Below are positions 8,201-16,161 of a stretch of 42,611 bases of DNA, piece by piece. This DNA comes from an uncultured Porphyromonadaceae bacterium. Lineage in GTDB: Bacteria; Bacteroidota; Bacteroidia; Bacteroidales; Muribaculaceae. The notes under the pieces were generated by a model. That model was not told the DNA's origin, did not search any database, and was given only the letters and a program-made list of their open reading frames with translations. The translations under genes were made by a program, and so were the position numbers. Position 1 is the first letter of the stretch. Each line of letters begins with the position of its first letter. The stretch is from contig URSD01000022.1 in NCBI GenBank assembly GCA_900550395.1, positions 1 to 42,611 of the forward strand, read 5' to 3'.

Positions 8201-9979
8201 TTCGGCAATGTGAAAGCCGGCGAGACGCTGCGATTCGTCTACACCAATCTGGCGCTCGGCGCGCAGGCTCACCTTAACTGCGGATGGAACAACGGCGAAG
8301 AGATAGCCCTGCCCGGCGCCTCGGACTATATGCAGCTCCGTTCCGGCTCTTACGCAGTAACCGTCACGGACGAAATGCTCACATCGCTGAAGACCTACGG
8401 CCTCAACATCCTCGGCGTCGGACACACGCTTACGGAGGTTCAGGCTATCGACTACTCGCGTCTGCCCGACGTAGCGGCCGCCGTCAATGGCAGCTACGGC
8501 AAATATTTTGAAGGCACGTCCACGCCAAAGGTCGGAGTATCGCTCACAAGCAACAGCGACCGAGAGGAAACCGTCGACATAACGCTGACACTGCGTCACG
8601 ACAATTACGCCGTACATTCCCGCCACGGGATGGAAACCCGGCAAGTGACAGTTCCGGCTCACGGGAGCACCACGGCAGACTTCGAGCTGAATCTTGACCC
8701 CGGCGTCTACCACTATGTACTGACGGCCAACTACAAGGAAATAGCCGACGCCAACATAGGCTACGACCTGAAAGGCATCGTGTCCGAGGTCGATTCAGAA
8801 CCCGATTTCGAGCAGTTCTGGGCAGAAACGCTTGCCGAACTCGCAGAGGTAGCCCCCGAATACAGCCTGACGAAGCTTGACGAATATTCCACCAAGCAAA
8901 GGACAGTCTACCTCGTGGAAATGCACTCAGTGCCTGACGCCGCCGGCGGGAGCACACCCGTGACAGTGCGCGGCTACTATGCCGAACCGACGGCCGAGGG
9001 CAAATATCCGGCAGTCATCACCTATCAGGGTTACGACTCCAACCCGGAGACGCAGCAGTACATCCCGCACGGCGACAGCAACCCGGACCGCATCGACTTC
9101 ATACTTTCCACCCGCGGCCAGGGCATCAACAACCGCGGAGAATACAAGGAGGAGAACTCCTACTACGGCGACTGGGTGATGTTCGGATTCGGCGACAAAG
9201 ACACCTATTACTACCGCGGTGCCTACATGGACGCCGTCAGGGCATTCGACTTCGTAAGCAGCCGTGCAAAGACCGACAAGCTCAACATCTTCGGAGAGGG
9301 ACACAGTCAGGGCGGCGCCCTCACCTACGCCGCGGCCGCCCTCGTCGGGATGCGCCACAATGCCCGGTCGGCCGGTGAATCAGCCGCTTTCAACTCCATA
9401 GCCCCGGCAATCCCATTCTTGGGCGACTTCCCCGATTACTTCAAAATCGGAGCATGGCCCGCCACACAGGCCTACAACTGGCTGAACGCCCAAAACGGCA
9501 TCGACGAAGACCAGATGTACAGGTTTCTGTCGTATTTCGACACCAAGAACCTTGCCGAATACGTGAACGCCCACGTCATCACCGCCGTAGGTCTCCAGGA
9601 CGAGACATGTCCGCCCCACACCAACATCGCGCCCTTCAACACCGCAAGCCGCAACGACGCACTCGACACATCGCTGACCGTCAATCCCGACCTCGGCCAC
9701 AAAGTACACGACGGATGGAACCGCGAAATGAACGCATTCTTTGAAAAGCACATGAAGTCCAATCCTTCGTCAATAAGCGACGCGGAACTCACCGGCAGCA
9801 TAGCAATACGCTGCGAAGGCCTCCGGCTGATCGTCGAGGGCCACACCGGCGGCGACATCCGGGTATTCGACATCAGCGGCCGCACAGTCTATTCCGGTAA
9901 CGACAGCACCATACAGATGCCGGCCCGCGGAGTATATGTGGTAGCGGTTGAATCACAGTCATTCAAAGTAGTTATCTGA
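5291..9979 (+). CDS. Secreted protein with two acetyl-xylan-esterase (CE7/AXE1) domains and type IX sorting tail
   Basis: A 1562-residue protein. Order: signal peptide (MNTTSKILLTFLAAIALCIAA); three related beta-sandwich repeats of about 100 residues, each opening with TLW/TVW-x-G/D-E and ending in xGxxFTxTxV; an Ig-like segment; AXE1 domain 1 (about 495-826); two more beta repeats; a second Ig-like segment; AXE1 domain 2 (about 1172-1487); a 60-residue A-type sorting domain (VFDISGRTVYSG, ARGVYVVAVE). Both esterase domains keep the alpha/beta-hydrolase features of carbohydrate esterase family 7: RGQ, nucleophile motifs GGSQGG (Ser679) and GHSQGG (Ser1339), the LQDxTxPPHxNxAPFN acid loop and a GH near the domain end. 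CE7 enzymes remove acetyl groups from xylo-oligosaccharides and cephalosporin C. The beta repeats may bind glycan (inference). No SusC/SusD genes adjoin it. Expression is probably set by the divergent regulator. A tandem CE7 protein of this size is unusual. Confidence 0.87.
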   Translation: MNTTSKILLTFLAAIALCIAAYGSTSTGSRTLWEDEGGKDFAAWSDKLQIASSEFEGLETGDIVTVHVSAISESVNYPQVHLRTYGGASFSPAKSQNVKKGTAPCDVSFVIDEDALAAAADKGLAIAGIGFTADRVTLTKKEPEISDDDMVEVEVSTTLWAGEQAVVGWSGAQQFTAAMCSGFKAGDRIVVGVSAISGDQSQVDLRNGAGWANFTPGLNEDITGKDMPCAVTFTLTEEVAEIVRTNGMVVTGCNFTFTKVEHITTALTLPSDMKGNAARTVWEGDEVISWVSGQNNSVLIPAASLGTLKEGFIARVYYKGMKPGATGRLLAGWTALAGQSNATLLGARYYEYTLSAANVEEITSKGLRISGNNYTATRVEIINPAKKYLIAGEADRTDIRAWERGEAPKITVSLNNRETIALDATVEVDVDKDCYEDYCEKTETVRLDAGESTTINIPFDLETGFYNLNVYVNGDNICSYVIGCDPKGVVSKPDDNLADIKAYWATELAALKAIPIDAELTEIPSASTAGRTVYLVRMKSAPDTPDGEPVEIRGFYAEPTADGTYPVLIQYQGTDGGTSTIKPINGDDNPGWCELVISTRGQMLNNRAPEQCEWAWLDPAYDADRAASGSNKIDYYAHGLNDKNTHYYRGANLDCIRAIDFVASRPKANTDNIFAAGGSQGGSFVYVAAALGEGRIRACAPSITGHSDFRDGAKIVSWPKNVFDAYLAANPAVSEDELYEFLSYYDVMNLATLVECPVITSFSLQDRTDPPHINVAPFNNIDRNKVEEKNLRYVVNPFLGHGTASDWKNDYMRFFNEFRTDLKPADPEEDINLWEGECVTGNWEGYKVLDASLFATVKAGDFITVTVSETGETPQLILNNGSWSLLADADTRTPQPGATESFLITHAMLAELQKSGLVVKGCDLTFTSVDIKRGQALKPDDPDAPVRTIWAGEAAIDWNKGAYATVAPSKFGNVKAGETLRFVYTNLALGAQAHLNCGWNNGEEIALPGASDYMQLRSGSYAVTVTDEMLTSLKTYGLNILGVGHTLTEVQAIDYSRLPDVAAAVNGSYGKYFEGTSTPKVGVSLTSNSDREETVDITLTLRHDNYAVHSRHGMETRQVTVPAHGSTTADFELNLDPGVYHYVLTANYKEIADANIGYDLKGIVSEVDSEPDFEQFWAETLAELAEVAPEYSLTKLDEYSTKQRTVYLVEMHSVPDAAGGSTPVTVRGYYAEPTAEGKYPAVITYQGYDSNPETQQYIPHGDSNPDRIDFILSTRGQGINNRGEYKEENSYYGDWVMFGFGDKDTYYYRGAYMDAVRAFDFVSSRAKTDKLNIFGEGHSQGGALTYAAAALVGMRHNARSAGESAAFNSIAPAIPFLGDFPDYFKIGAWPATQAYNWLNAQNGIDEDQMYRFLSYFDTKNLAEYVNAHVITAVGLQDETCPPHTNIAPFNTASRNDALDTSLTVNPDLGHKVHDGWNREMNAFFEKHMKSNPSSISDAELTGSIAIRCEGLRLIVEGHTGGDIRVFDISGRTVYSGNDSTIQMPARGVYVVAVESQSFKVVI

Positions 9980-9985
9980 CTCCTG

Positions 9986-10045
9986 CATCCATACGCAGCA
10001 CCGGCAGGCCATAACGGGCAACAGTCCTTATGGCCTGCTTTTTTT
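9986..10045 (+). terminator. Intrinsic terminator, copy 2 of the repeated 58-bp sequence
   Basis: GCAGGCCATAA (10004-10014) pairs with TTATGGCCTGC (10028-10038), followed by seven T. It lies seven bases after the esterase stop codon and repeats the sequence at 1989-2046 with one mismatch. Confidence 0.88.
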
Positions 10046-10055
10046 GTAAAAAAAA

Positions 10056-10086
10056 TTGTCCGGGAAGATAATAAGCTTTAATTTTA
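10056..10086 (+). promoter_or_regulatory. Promoter of the 144-aa unknown gene
   Basis: TTG at 10056-10058, 20 nt, then TAATTTTA at 10079-10086 (one base off TAnnTTTG). The inferred transcript start, about 10090, leaves the ATG at 10089 with no leader and favours the ATG at 10110. Confidence 0.45.
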
Positions 10087-10109
10087 CCATGCAAAAACCT
10101 ACTACCGTC

Positions 10110-10544
10110 ATGGACATAACTATACAGGAGATTCCGGTCACCGCCGAAATCATGCTTCTCGGCCACACATTCAGCGGGCTGGCCGAGGTGGAGCGCGCAG
10201 TCGAAGTCTGCGCCCGCATCCGCACGGGCGCGCTGGGCTACCGCGACATTGCCCGCCGCACTCCCGACAGGCCCATTCCCGACTTGCACGTAGCCCTGCT
10301 GTACGAGCCATATCCCTGCTTCGACTCCTACGACTACGCAAGCGAGACACGCCGCTACTGCAACTATTTCCTGTCTTCCCGCTCATTTACCAACGCCGAT
10401 ATCGAACGCCTGAGCAGGCTCAGAATATCGTGCAACAACTGCCTGGTGACGGAGAATATTCCGGCCGGCGACACACCCGCCCTGTACTACCGCGGCGACG
10501 GTCCTGTCATGCTTCTGGCCCGGGTGCCGGATAGTGAGTACTAA
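10110..10544 (+). CDS. Hypothetical protein, 144 aa
   Basis: Begins MDITIQEIPVTAEIML and ends with TAA at 10542-10544. There is no signal peptide or membrane helix. The middle is rich in Tyr, Cys and Arg (YEPYPCFDSYDYASETRRYCNYF), and a pair NNC near residue 110 is the only other cysteine feature; no metal motif is convincing. I do not recognise the family. It stands alone between the esterase terminator and the promoter of the envelope cluster. An in-frame ATG at 10089 would add seven residues; I prefer 10110 from the promoter position. No function is proposed. Confidence 0.6.
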   Translation: MDITIQEIPVTAEIMLLGHTFSGLAEVERAVEVCARIRTGALGYRDIARRTPDRPIPDLHVALLYEPYPCFDSYDYASETRRYCNYFLSSRSFTNADIERLSRLRISCNNCLVTENIPAGDTPALYYRGDGPVMLLARVPDSEY

Positions 10545-10605
10545 TATTCTTGCAGTTAAAAACATATAAAAATGGGGGCCGAATTGTCATAATTATGGGG
10601 TTTTG

Positions 10606-10637
10606 TTTGCCATCTTGCACCGAATAAATTAATTTTG
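10606..10637 (+). promoter_or_regulatory. Promoter of the DUF6089-uppS-bamA cluster
   Basis: TTTG (10606-10609), 20 nt, then TAATTTTG (10630-10637): a full match to the -33/-7 consensus of Bacteroidetes, giving a leader of about 57 nt. Confidence 0.7.
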
Positions 10638-10698
10638 CACGTTGAAACCAACGTGAACGTATATACCGCACCGGATTAATCACCACATCGCCCGGAAA

Positions 10699-11388
10699 AT
10701 GCTTAACGCCTTACGCCGCATATTGCTCATAGCCGTCGCCGCACTCGGCACGGCCTGCGCGGCTTCCGCCCAGGAAGCGCCCTACCGATTCGACTTCGGC
10801 GGCTCGCTGGGCATGGACGGCTATCTGGGCGACGCATCGTCGTCGGTGTTCAGCCATCCGGGCTTTACGGCAGACGTTCAGATGCGCTATATTCCCAACG
10901 TGCGCATGGCTTTCCGCGGCATGCTCTCCATGCAGGGCCTCAGCGGCAACACGGCCGACATGGCCAACGTGCTGCCCGACGGCGCGCAGCTGGAATTCAC
11001 CTCCACGGTCTACGCCCTGGACCTGCGCTACGAGTTCAACTTCCTGCCCTACGGCATAGGCGAGACCTACAAGCGTCTGCGCCGCTTCACGCCCTACCTG
11101 ACGCTGGGACTGGGCGTGAGCATGGCGTCGTCGGGCGGCAGCACGGCCGTGGCGCCGACGCTGCCGATGGGCATAGGGGTCAAGTACAAGCTGCGCAAGC
11201 GCTGGAACCTCTTCGCGGAGTTCACCATGACGAAGGCCTTCGGCGACAAGCTTGACGGCGACCGCCTGCACGACCTCAACCAGATAAAAACCGAATTTTA
11301 CAAGAGCACCGACTGGTACTCGCGCCTGACCGTAGGCATCAGCTACGAGTTCGGCGAACGATGCGCCACCTGCCATTACGTTGACTGA
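10699..11388 (+). CDS. DUF6089-type outer-membrane beta-barrel protein
   Basis: A 229-residue protein with a signal peptide (MLNALRRILLIAVAALGTACAASAQ) followed by alternating amphipathic strands ending in a typical barrel signature (SRLTVGISYEF). Segments such as YRFDFGGSLGMDGYLGD and YLTLGLGVSMA match the pattern of the DUF6089 family, small porin-like barrels found just before uppS and bamA in many Bacteroidetes. Its role is unknown; location suggests outer-membrane biogenesis. The stop codon is one base before the uppS ATG, so the two are almost certainly co-transcribed from the promoter at 10606-10637. The C-terminus ends CATCHYVD, an unusual cysteine-containing tail. Confidence 0.8.
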   Translation: MLNALRRILLIAVAALGTACAASAQEAPYRFDFGGSLGMDGYLGDASSSVFSHPGFTADVQMRYIPNVRMAFRGMLSMQGLSGNTADMANVLPDGAQLEFTSTVYALDLRYEFNFLPYGIGETYKRLRRFTPYLTLGLGVSMASSGGSTAVAPTLPMGIGVKYKLRKRWNLFAEFTMTKAFGDKLDGDRLHDLNQIKTEFYKSTDWYSRLTVGISYEFGERCATCHYVD

Positions 11389-11389
11389 C

Positions 11390-12148
11390 ATGGAATACAT
11401 CGACTCACCCAACATACAGCTTGACATGTCGCGCCTGCCGCGCCACATCGCCATCATCATGGACGGCAACGGACGCTGGGCCCGTTCTCAGGGCCTCGAA
11501 CGCTCGGCAGGACACGTCGAGGGGGTGAAGACCGTACGCCGCATCACGGAGGAAGCCTCGCGCCTGGGCATAGAATTCCTGACGCTCTACGCCTTCAGCA
11601 CCGAGAACTGGAACCGCCCGCAGGAGGAGGTAGACGCCCTGATGCACCTTATCGCCACCGCAATCGAGCGCGAGACGCCCGACCTGATAAAGAACAATGT
11701 GCGGCTGCGCGTAATAGGCGACGCCTCGCGCATGCCCGAAGACACCCTGCGGCGCCTCCAGCGCTGCGAGGCCGACACATCCACGGGTCAGGGTCTGACG
11801 CTGGTGCTCGCCATCAGCTACTCCTCGCGCTGGGAGATAACCGACGCCGCCCGCCGCATCGCGGCAGAAGCGGCCGCAGGCAAAATCAATCCAGATGACA
11901 TCACCGACCGGACACTGTCGGCCAACATGGCAACAGCTTTCATGCCCGACCCTGACCTGCTCATACGCACCGGCGGCGACATGCGCGTAAGCAACTTCCT
12001 GCTCTGGCAGATAGCATACGCCGAGATTTACGTCACCGACATTTACTGGCCCGACTTCAACGCCTACGACCTGCGCAGAGCCATCTCCGACTATCAGCAC
12101 CGCCAGCGGCGCTTCGGACTCACGGGCGACCAGGTTATAAAAAATTAG
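11390..12148 (+). CDS. uppS: Isoprenyl (undecaprenyl) diphosphate synthase
   Basis: Cytosolic cis-prenyltransferase (252 aa) that adds isopentenyl units to farnesyl diphosphate to make the C55 carrier lipid for peptidoglycan and O-antigen. Conserved regions are all present: HIAIIMDGNGRWA (Asp25 binds Mg-diphosphate), SAGHVEGVKTVRRI, LTLYAFSTENW, and RTGGDMRVSNFLLWQ followed by YAEIYVTDIYWPDF. The usual RxSNFLLWQ motif has Val where Leu is common, a mild change. Length is typical. A TTG at 11381 could extend it three codons, overlapping the previous gene; the ATG at 11390 is preferred. It is followed 34 bases later by bamA, as in many Bacteroidetes. Confidence 0.95.
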   Translation: MEYIDSPNIQLDMSRLPRHIAIIMDGNGRWARSQGLERSAGHVEGVKTVRRITEEASRLGIEFLTLYAFSTENWNRPQEEVDALMHLIATAIERETPDLIKNNVRLRVIGDASRMPEDTLRRLQRCEADTSTGQGLTLVLAISYSSRWEITDAARRIAAEAAAGKINPDDITDRTLSANMATAFMPDPDLLIRTGGDMRVSNFLLWQIAYAEIYVTDIYWPDFNAYDLRRAISDYQHRQRRFGLTGDQVIKN

Positions 12149-12182
12149 CACCCCAATCCATTGCCAACACTCATCACAAAAT

Positions 12183-14825
12183 ATGCGATATAAATCGACC
12201 ATTCTTGCAATGCTTCTTGCCGCCGCGCCCGTGACAGCCGCGGCGCAGGAGGCCGCCGACACCATATACAACCCCCAGATTGTATACGGAGCTCTCCCGA
12301 AAGTCTACGAAATCGCCGATATCCAAGTCACGGGAGCGCCCAACTACGACGACTTCACCGTCCTCGGATACGCCGGCATCAAGGTAGGCGACCGCATGGC
12401 AATCCCGGGCGACGACCTCACAGCCGCCGTCAAGCGCCTCATGCGCCACGGACTCTTCTCTCAGGCTCAGGTGAAGGTGCTCAAGACCGCCGGCGACAAA
12501 GCATGGATAGAACTGGCGCTGCGCACCCAGCCGCGCATATCGAAAGTCAACTACATCGGCATGAAGAAGGGCGACCGCGACGACATCGCCGAGAAGCTCC
12601 AGCTGATGAAAGGCAACCAGATAACGCAGAACATCGTCAACCGCGCCGAGGCCATCGTCCGCGCTCACTACAAGCAGAAAGGCTACGGCAACGCCGACGT
12701 CAAGATCACGCTCCACGAGGACCTCTCCGCACCCAACGAGATGATAGTCGACATCGCCGTCGACCGCCACGACAAAGTGAAGGTACACAAAATCTACCTC
12801 GACGGCAACGAAGTGCTCTCCGACTCCAAGCTCAAGCGCACCATCAAGAAAACCAACGAAAAAGGCAACATCCTCAAGCTCTTCAGCCAGAAGAAATTCG
12901 TGGAGAGCGACTATCAGGACGACCTCAACCGCATTCTCGAGAAATACAACGAACTCGGCTACCGCGACGCCCGCATCGTGGCCGACAGCATCGTGCCCTA
13001 CGACGACAAGAGCATCGACGTCTACATCAAGCTCGACGAGGGCAACAAATACTACGTCAAGGATATCAACTGGGTTGGCAACACCGTGTATCCCTCCGAT
13101 GTGCTCGGCACCTACCTGGACATGAAGCCCGGCGACGTCTACAACCAGAAGCACATGAACAAGCGCCTGACGCAGGACGACGACGCCGTGAGCAACCTCT
13201 ACATGGACAACGGCTACCTCTTCTTCGACCTCGTGCCCGTGGAACGCGAGGTAAGCGGCGACAGCATCTCGCTGGAGATGCGCATCACCGAAGGTCCGCA
13301 GGCCCGCATCAACAACGTAATCATCAACGGCAACGACCGCCTTTACGAGAAAGTGATACGCCGCGAGCTGCGCGTGAAGCCCGGCGACCTCTTCAGCAAG
13401 GCCGACCTCATGCGCTCGGCGCGTGAAATAGCCCAGACGGGACACTTCAACCCTGAGAACATGGACATACGTCCCGAGCCGAACCAGGAGAACGGCACCG
13501 TCGACATCCTATTCAACCTCGAGAGCAAGGCCAACGACCAGATTGAATTCTCGCTCGGCTGGGGACAGACCGGCATCATAGGCAAGCTCTCGCTCAAGTT
13601 CACCAACTTCAGCATCAAGAACCTGTTCTATCCCAGCACATACCGAGGTATCATCCCTCAGGGCGAAGGACAGACGTTCACTATCAGCGCCCAGACCAAC
13701 GCCCGCTACTACCAGGCCTACAGCGTAAGCTTCCTCGACCCCTGGTTCGGCGGCAAGCGCCCCAACTCGCTCAGCATCTCGGCATTCTACAGCCGCCAGA
13801 CCGGCGTCAACTCCGCCTACTACAACAACACCTGGGGCAGCTCGGCCTACAACTACGGCTTAGGCTACGGTGGTTACGGCTATGGCTACGGTGGTTACGG
13901 CAACAACTACTACAACGACTACTACCAGAACAGCTATCAGAACAGCTACGACCCCAACAAGGTGCTGCAGATGGCAAGCTTCAACGTAGGCTTCGGCAAA
14001 CGTCTCAAGTGGCCCGACGACTACTTCACCTTCACCGCCGAGCTCGGCTACAACTGGTACTACCTAAAGAACTGGGACTACCTCTACTACATGAACAACG
14101 GCACCTCCAACGCCATTGTCCTGGGTCTGACGCTGGCACGCAACTCCATCGACAATCCTCTGTACACCCGCAGCGGCTCCAGCTTCTCGCTCAATCTCCA
14201 ACTCACTCCCCCGGCATCGCTCTTCGGCAAGAAGAACTGGAAGAAGCTCGCCGAGGAACAGACCCCCGAAGCCAAGAAAGAGCTCTACCACTGGATAGAA
14301 TACTGGAAGCTGCGCTTCAAGAGCCGCACCTACACGCCGCTGTGCAACGCCAACGGCACCTACACGCCCGTGCTCATGACCCGCGCCGACTTCGGTCTGC
14401 TCGGCAGCTACAACAAGTATCTGAAATCGCCTTTCGAGACATTCTACGTCGGCGGTGACGGCATGAGCGGCTCCTACACCTACGCCACCGAGACCATCGC
14501 CCTGCGAGGCTACGACAACGGCCAGCTGACCCCCTGGAGCCGCGAGGGCTACGCCTACAGCCGCCTCGGCCTGGAGCTGCACTTCCCGCTGATGCTCCAG
14601 ACATCCACCACCATCTACGCCCTGGCATTCGTGGAAGGCGGTAACGCGTGGACATCGGTCAAGAAGTTCAATCCCTTCGACATGAAGCGCTCGGCCGGCG
14701 TCGGCGCACGCATCTATCTGCCCATGGTCGGCATGATGGGTATCGACTGGGCTTACGGCTTCGACCGCGTCAACGGCGAGAAGGGCGGCAGCCACTTCCA
14801 CTTCATTCTCGGACAAGAATTCTAA
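12183..14825 (+). CDS. bamA: Outer-membrane protein assembly factor BamA
   Basis: An 880-residue Omp85 protein that inserts beta-barrel proteins into the outer membrane. A signal peptide (MRYKSTILAMLLAAAPVTAAA) is followed by five POTRA modules (about 40-440; for example FTVLGYAGIKVGDRM, KVHKIYLDGNEVLS, RINNVIINGNDRLYEKV) and a 16-strand barrel with the conserved LRGYDNG (VRGF/LRGY-like loop 6) and terminal strand FHFILGQEF. A Gly/Tyr/Asn-rich run at about residues 555-600 (nt 13850-13955), built of GYGGYGYGYGG-type repeats, is inserted in the barrel, probably in a surface loop. The two downstream skp genes encode the periplasmic chaperones that deliver substrates to it. Confidence 0.95.
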   Translation: MRYKSTILAMLLAAAPVTAAAQEAADTIYNPQIVYGALPKVYEIADIQVTGAPNYDDFTVLGYAGIKVGDRMAIPGDDLTAAVKRLMRHGLFSQAQVKVLKTAGDKAWIELALRTQPRISKVNYIGMKKGDRDDIAEKLQLMKGNQITQNIVNRAEAIVRAHYKQKGYGNADVKITLHEDLSAPNEMIVDIAVDRHDKVKVHKIYLDGNEVLSDSKLKRTIKKTNEKGNILKLFSQKKFVESDYQDDLNRILEKYNELGYRDARIVADSIVPYDDKSIDVYIKLDEGNKYYVKDINWVGNTVYPSDVLGTYLDMKPGDVYNQKHMNKRLTQDDDAVSNLYMDNGYLFFDLVPVEREVSGDSISLEMRITEGPQARINNVIINGNDRLYEKVIRRELRVKPGDLFSKADLMRSAREIAQTGHFNPENMDIRPEPNQENGTVDILFNLESKANDQIEFSLGWGQTGIIGKLSLKFTNFSIKNLFYPSTYRGIIPQGEGQTFTISAQTNARYYQAYSVSFLDPWFGGKRPNSLSISAFYSRQTGVNSAYYNNTWGSSAYNYGLGYGGYGYGYGGYGNNYYNDYYQNSYQNSYDPNKVLQMASFNVGFGKRLKWPDDYFTFTAELGYNWYYLKNWDYLYYMNNGTSNAIVLGLTLARNSIDNPLYTRSGSSFSLNLQLTPPASLFGKKNWKKLAEEQTPEAKKELYHWIEYWKLRFKSRTYTPLCNANGTYTPVLMTRADFGLLGSYNKYLKSPFETFYVGGDGMSGSYTYATETIALRGYDNGQLTPWSREGYAYSRLGLELHFPLMLQTSTTIYALAFVEGGNAWTSVKKFNPFDMKRSAGVGARIYLPMVGMMGIDWAYGFDRVNGEKGGSHFHFILGQEF

Positions 14826-14891
14826 ACTTTTTGTACTCCAAAGCGTCTAAACATAAAATGCTGTTTAAACGCGCCTAAAACAAAAGAAGAA

Positions 14892-15407
14892 ATGAAGAAA
14901 CTCATCCTCACCCTCGCAATAGCACTGGCCGCAACATTCGCCGCCGGCGCTCAGAAGTTCGCCATGGTCGACATGGACTACATCCTCCAGAACGTGCCCC
15001 AGTACGAAATGGCAAATGAACAGCTCAACCAGCTCTCGCAGCGCTGGCAGCGCGAAGTGGAGCAGGCCGGCAAGGAAGCTGAGGCCATGTACCAGAGCTA
15101 CCTCTCGGACAAGGTGTTCCTCACCCCCGAGCAGGTGAAGAAACGCGAAGAAGAAATCGTAGCAAAGGAAAAGGCCGCCACCGAGCTCCGCTTCAAATAC
15201 TTCGGACCGGAAGGCGAACTCTACCAGAAGCGCCAGACCCTCCTCAAGCCCATACAGGACGATGTGTACAACGCCGTCAAGAAAGTGAGCGAGGAGCGTG
15301 GCTATCAGGCCGTGTTCGACCGCGCATCGTCCAGCGACATCGTGTTCGCCTCGCCGCGCATCGACATCAGCAACGAAGTGCTGGCCCGTTTAGGTTATTC
15401 CAAATAA
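14892..15407 (+). CDS. OmpH/Skp family periplasmic chaperone (first copy)
   Basis: A 171-residue protein with a signal peptide (MKKLILTLAIALAATFAAGAQ), a short beta strand (KFAMVDMDYILQNVPQY) and a long helical hairpin rich in Gln, Lys and Glu (about 40-130) before a C-terminal strand region. This is the Skp fold: trimers with tentacle-like arms that hold unfolded outer-membrane proteins in the periplasm. It begins 66 bases after bamA and is followed by a paralogue; tandem copies are common in Bacteroidetes. The C-terminus retains the YQAVFDRASSSDIVFASPRIDIS pattern typical of the family. Confidence 0.9.
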   Translation: MKKLILTLAIALAATFAAGAQKFAMVDMDYILQNVPQYEMANEQLNQLSQRWQREVEQAGKEAEAMYQSYLSDKVFLTPEQVKKREEEIVAKEKAATELRFKYFGPEGELYQKRQTLLKPIQDDVYNAVKKVSEERGYQAVFDRASSSDIVFASPRIDISNEVLARLGYSK

Positions 15408-15413
15408 ATTCCT

Positions 15414-15421
15414 TATCTTTG
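15414..15421 (+). promoter_or_regulatory. -7 box before the second skp gene
   Basis: TATCTTTG matches TAnnTTTG in the 70-bp gap between the two skp genes. It may give the second copy its own transcript. No clear -33 box is visible. Confidence 0.45.
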
Positions 15422-15477
15422 CCCCTGCATAACCAGAACAGCTTAATCTCAGAAACAATCAAACCTAAATACAAGAA

Positions 15478-15984
15478 ATGATCAAGAAACTCATTCTCGC
15501 CGCTATCGTGGCGCTTCCCTTCTCTGCTTTCGCACAGAAATTCGGCGTAGTCAACATCGAAACCGTATTCCAGGCAATGCCTGAGACGACTACCGCACAG
15601 ACCCAGATGACCGAAGCTTCCAAGAAATACGAAGACGAGTTCGCCAAGCTCCGCGAGGAAGTGGACAAGCTCTTCACCGAGTACCAGAACCTCCAGAAAG
15701 ACCCCGCCACTCCCGACGCCATCAAGGAGCGCCGCCTCAACGAGCTTCAGGAGCGCGACCAGAAGGTGCAGCAGTTCCGCAACACCGCAAGCCAGGACCT
15801 CGCACGCCTTCAGGAACAACTCATGGCTCCCATCCAGCAGAAAATCAACGAAGCCGTCAAGGCTGTGGGCCAGGAAGGCAACTACACCTTCATCTTCCCG
15901 CATGAAGAAGCCCTTCTGCTCTACACCGGCAGCGACGTCACCGACGTCACCAACGCCGTGAAAGCCAAGCTCGGCATCAAGTAA
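15478..15984 (+). CDS. OmpH/Skp family periplasmic chaperone (second copy)
   Basis: A 168-residue paralogue of the gene before it: signal peptide (MIKKLILAAIVALPFSAFAQ), strand KFGVVNIETVFQAMP, then a long charged coiled region (about 35-125) and a C-terminal segment with YTFIFPHEEALLLYTGSDVT. Same predicted role as Skp in the periplasm, holding unfolded barrels for BamA. The two copies differ clearly in sequence, so this is an old duplication. A strong terminator begins 19 bases after the stop codon and ends the cluster. Confidence 0.9.
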   Translation: MIKKLILAAIVALPFSAFAQKFGVVNIETVFQAMPETTTAQTQMTEASKKYEDEFAKLREEVDKLFTEYQNLQKDPATPDAIKERRLNELQERDQKVQQFRNTASQDLARLQEQLMAPIQQKINEAVKAVGQEGNYTFIFPHEEALLLYTGSDVTDVTNAVKAKLGIK

Positions 15985-16002
15985 AAACCGTCCGGCATCA
16001 CA

Positions 16003-16044
16003 CTGCGGGCGCCTCTGCGATTCAGAGGCGCCCGCAGCCGTTTT
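16003..16044 (+). terminator. Strong intrinsic terminator after the bamA-skp cluster
   Basis: A perfect 15-bp stem, CTGCGGGCGCCTCTG (16003-16017) with CAGAGGCGCCCGCAG (16023-16037), loop CGATT, then CCGTTTT. Confidence 0.92.
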
Positions 16045-16098
16045 CAGCCGACGCATGTGCCGTATTTTCAACAATCAGCACTTTTTATCTGTTAATAA

Positions 16099-16129
16099 TT
16101 GATAGAAAAGCAAATTCTGATTAACTTTG
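16099..16129 (+). promoter_or_regulatory. Promoter of the acyl-CoA synthetase-TrmH-radA unit
   Basis: TTG (16099-16101), 20 nt, then TAACTTTG (16122-16129). Expected leader about 28 nt before the ATG at 16162. Confidence 0.65.
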
Positions 16130-16161
16130 CGTACAAATAGGTCAAACCACTACCGAACCCA

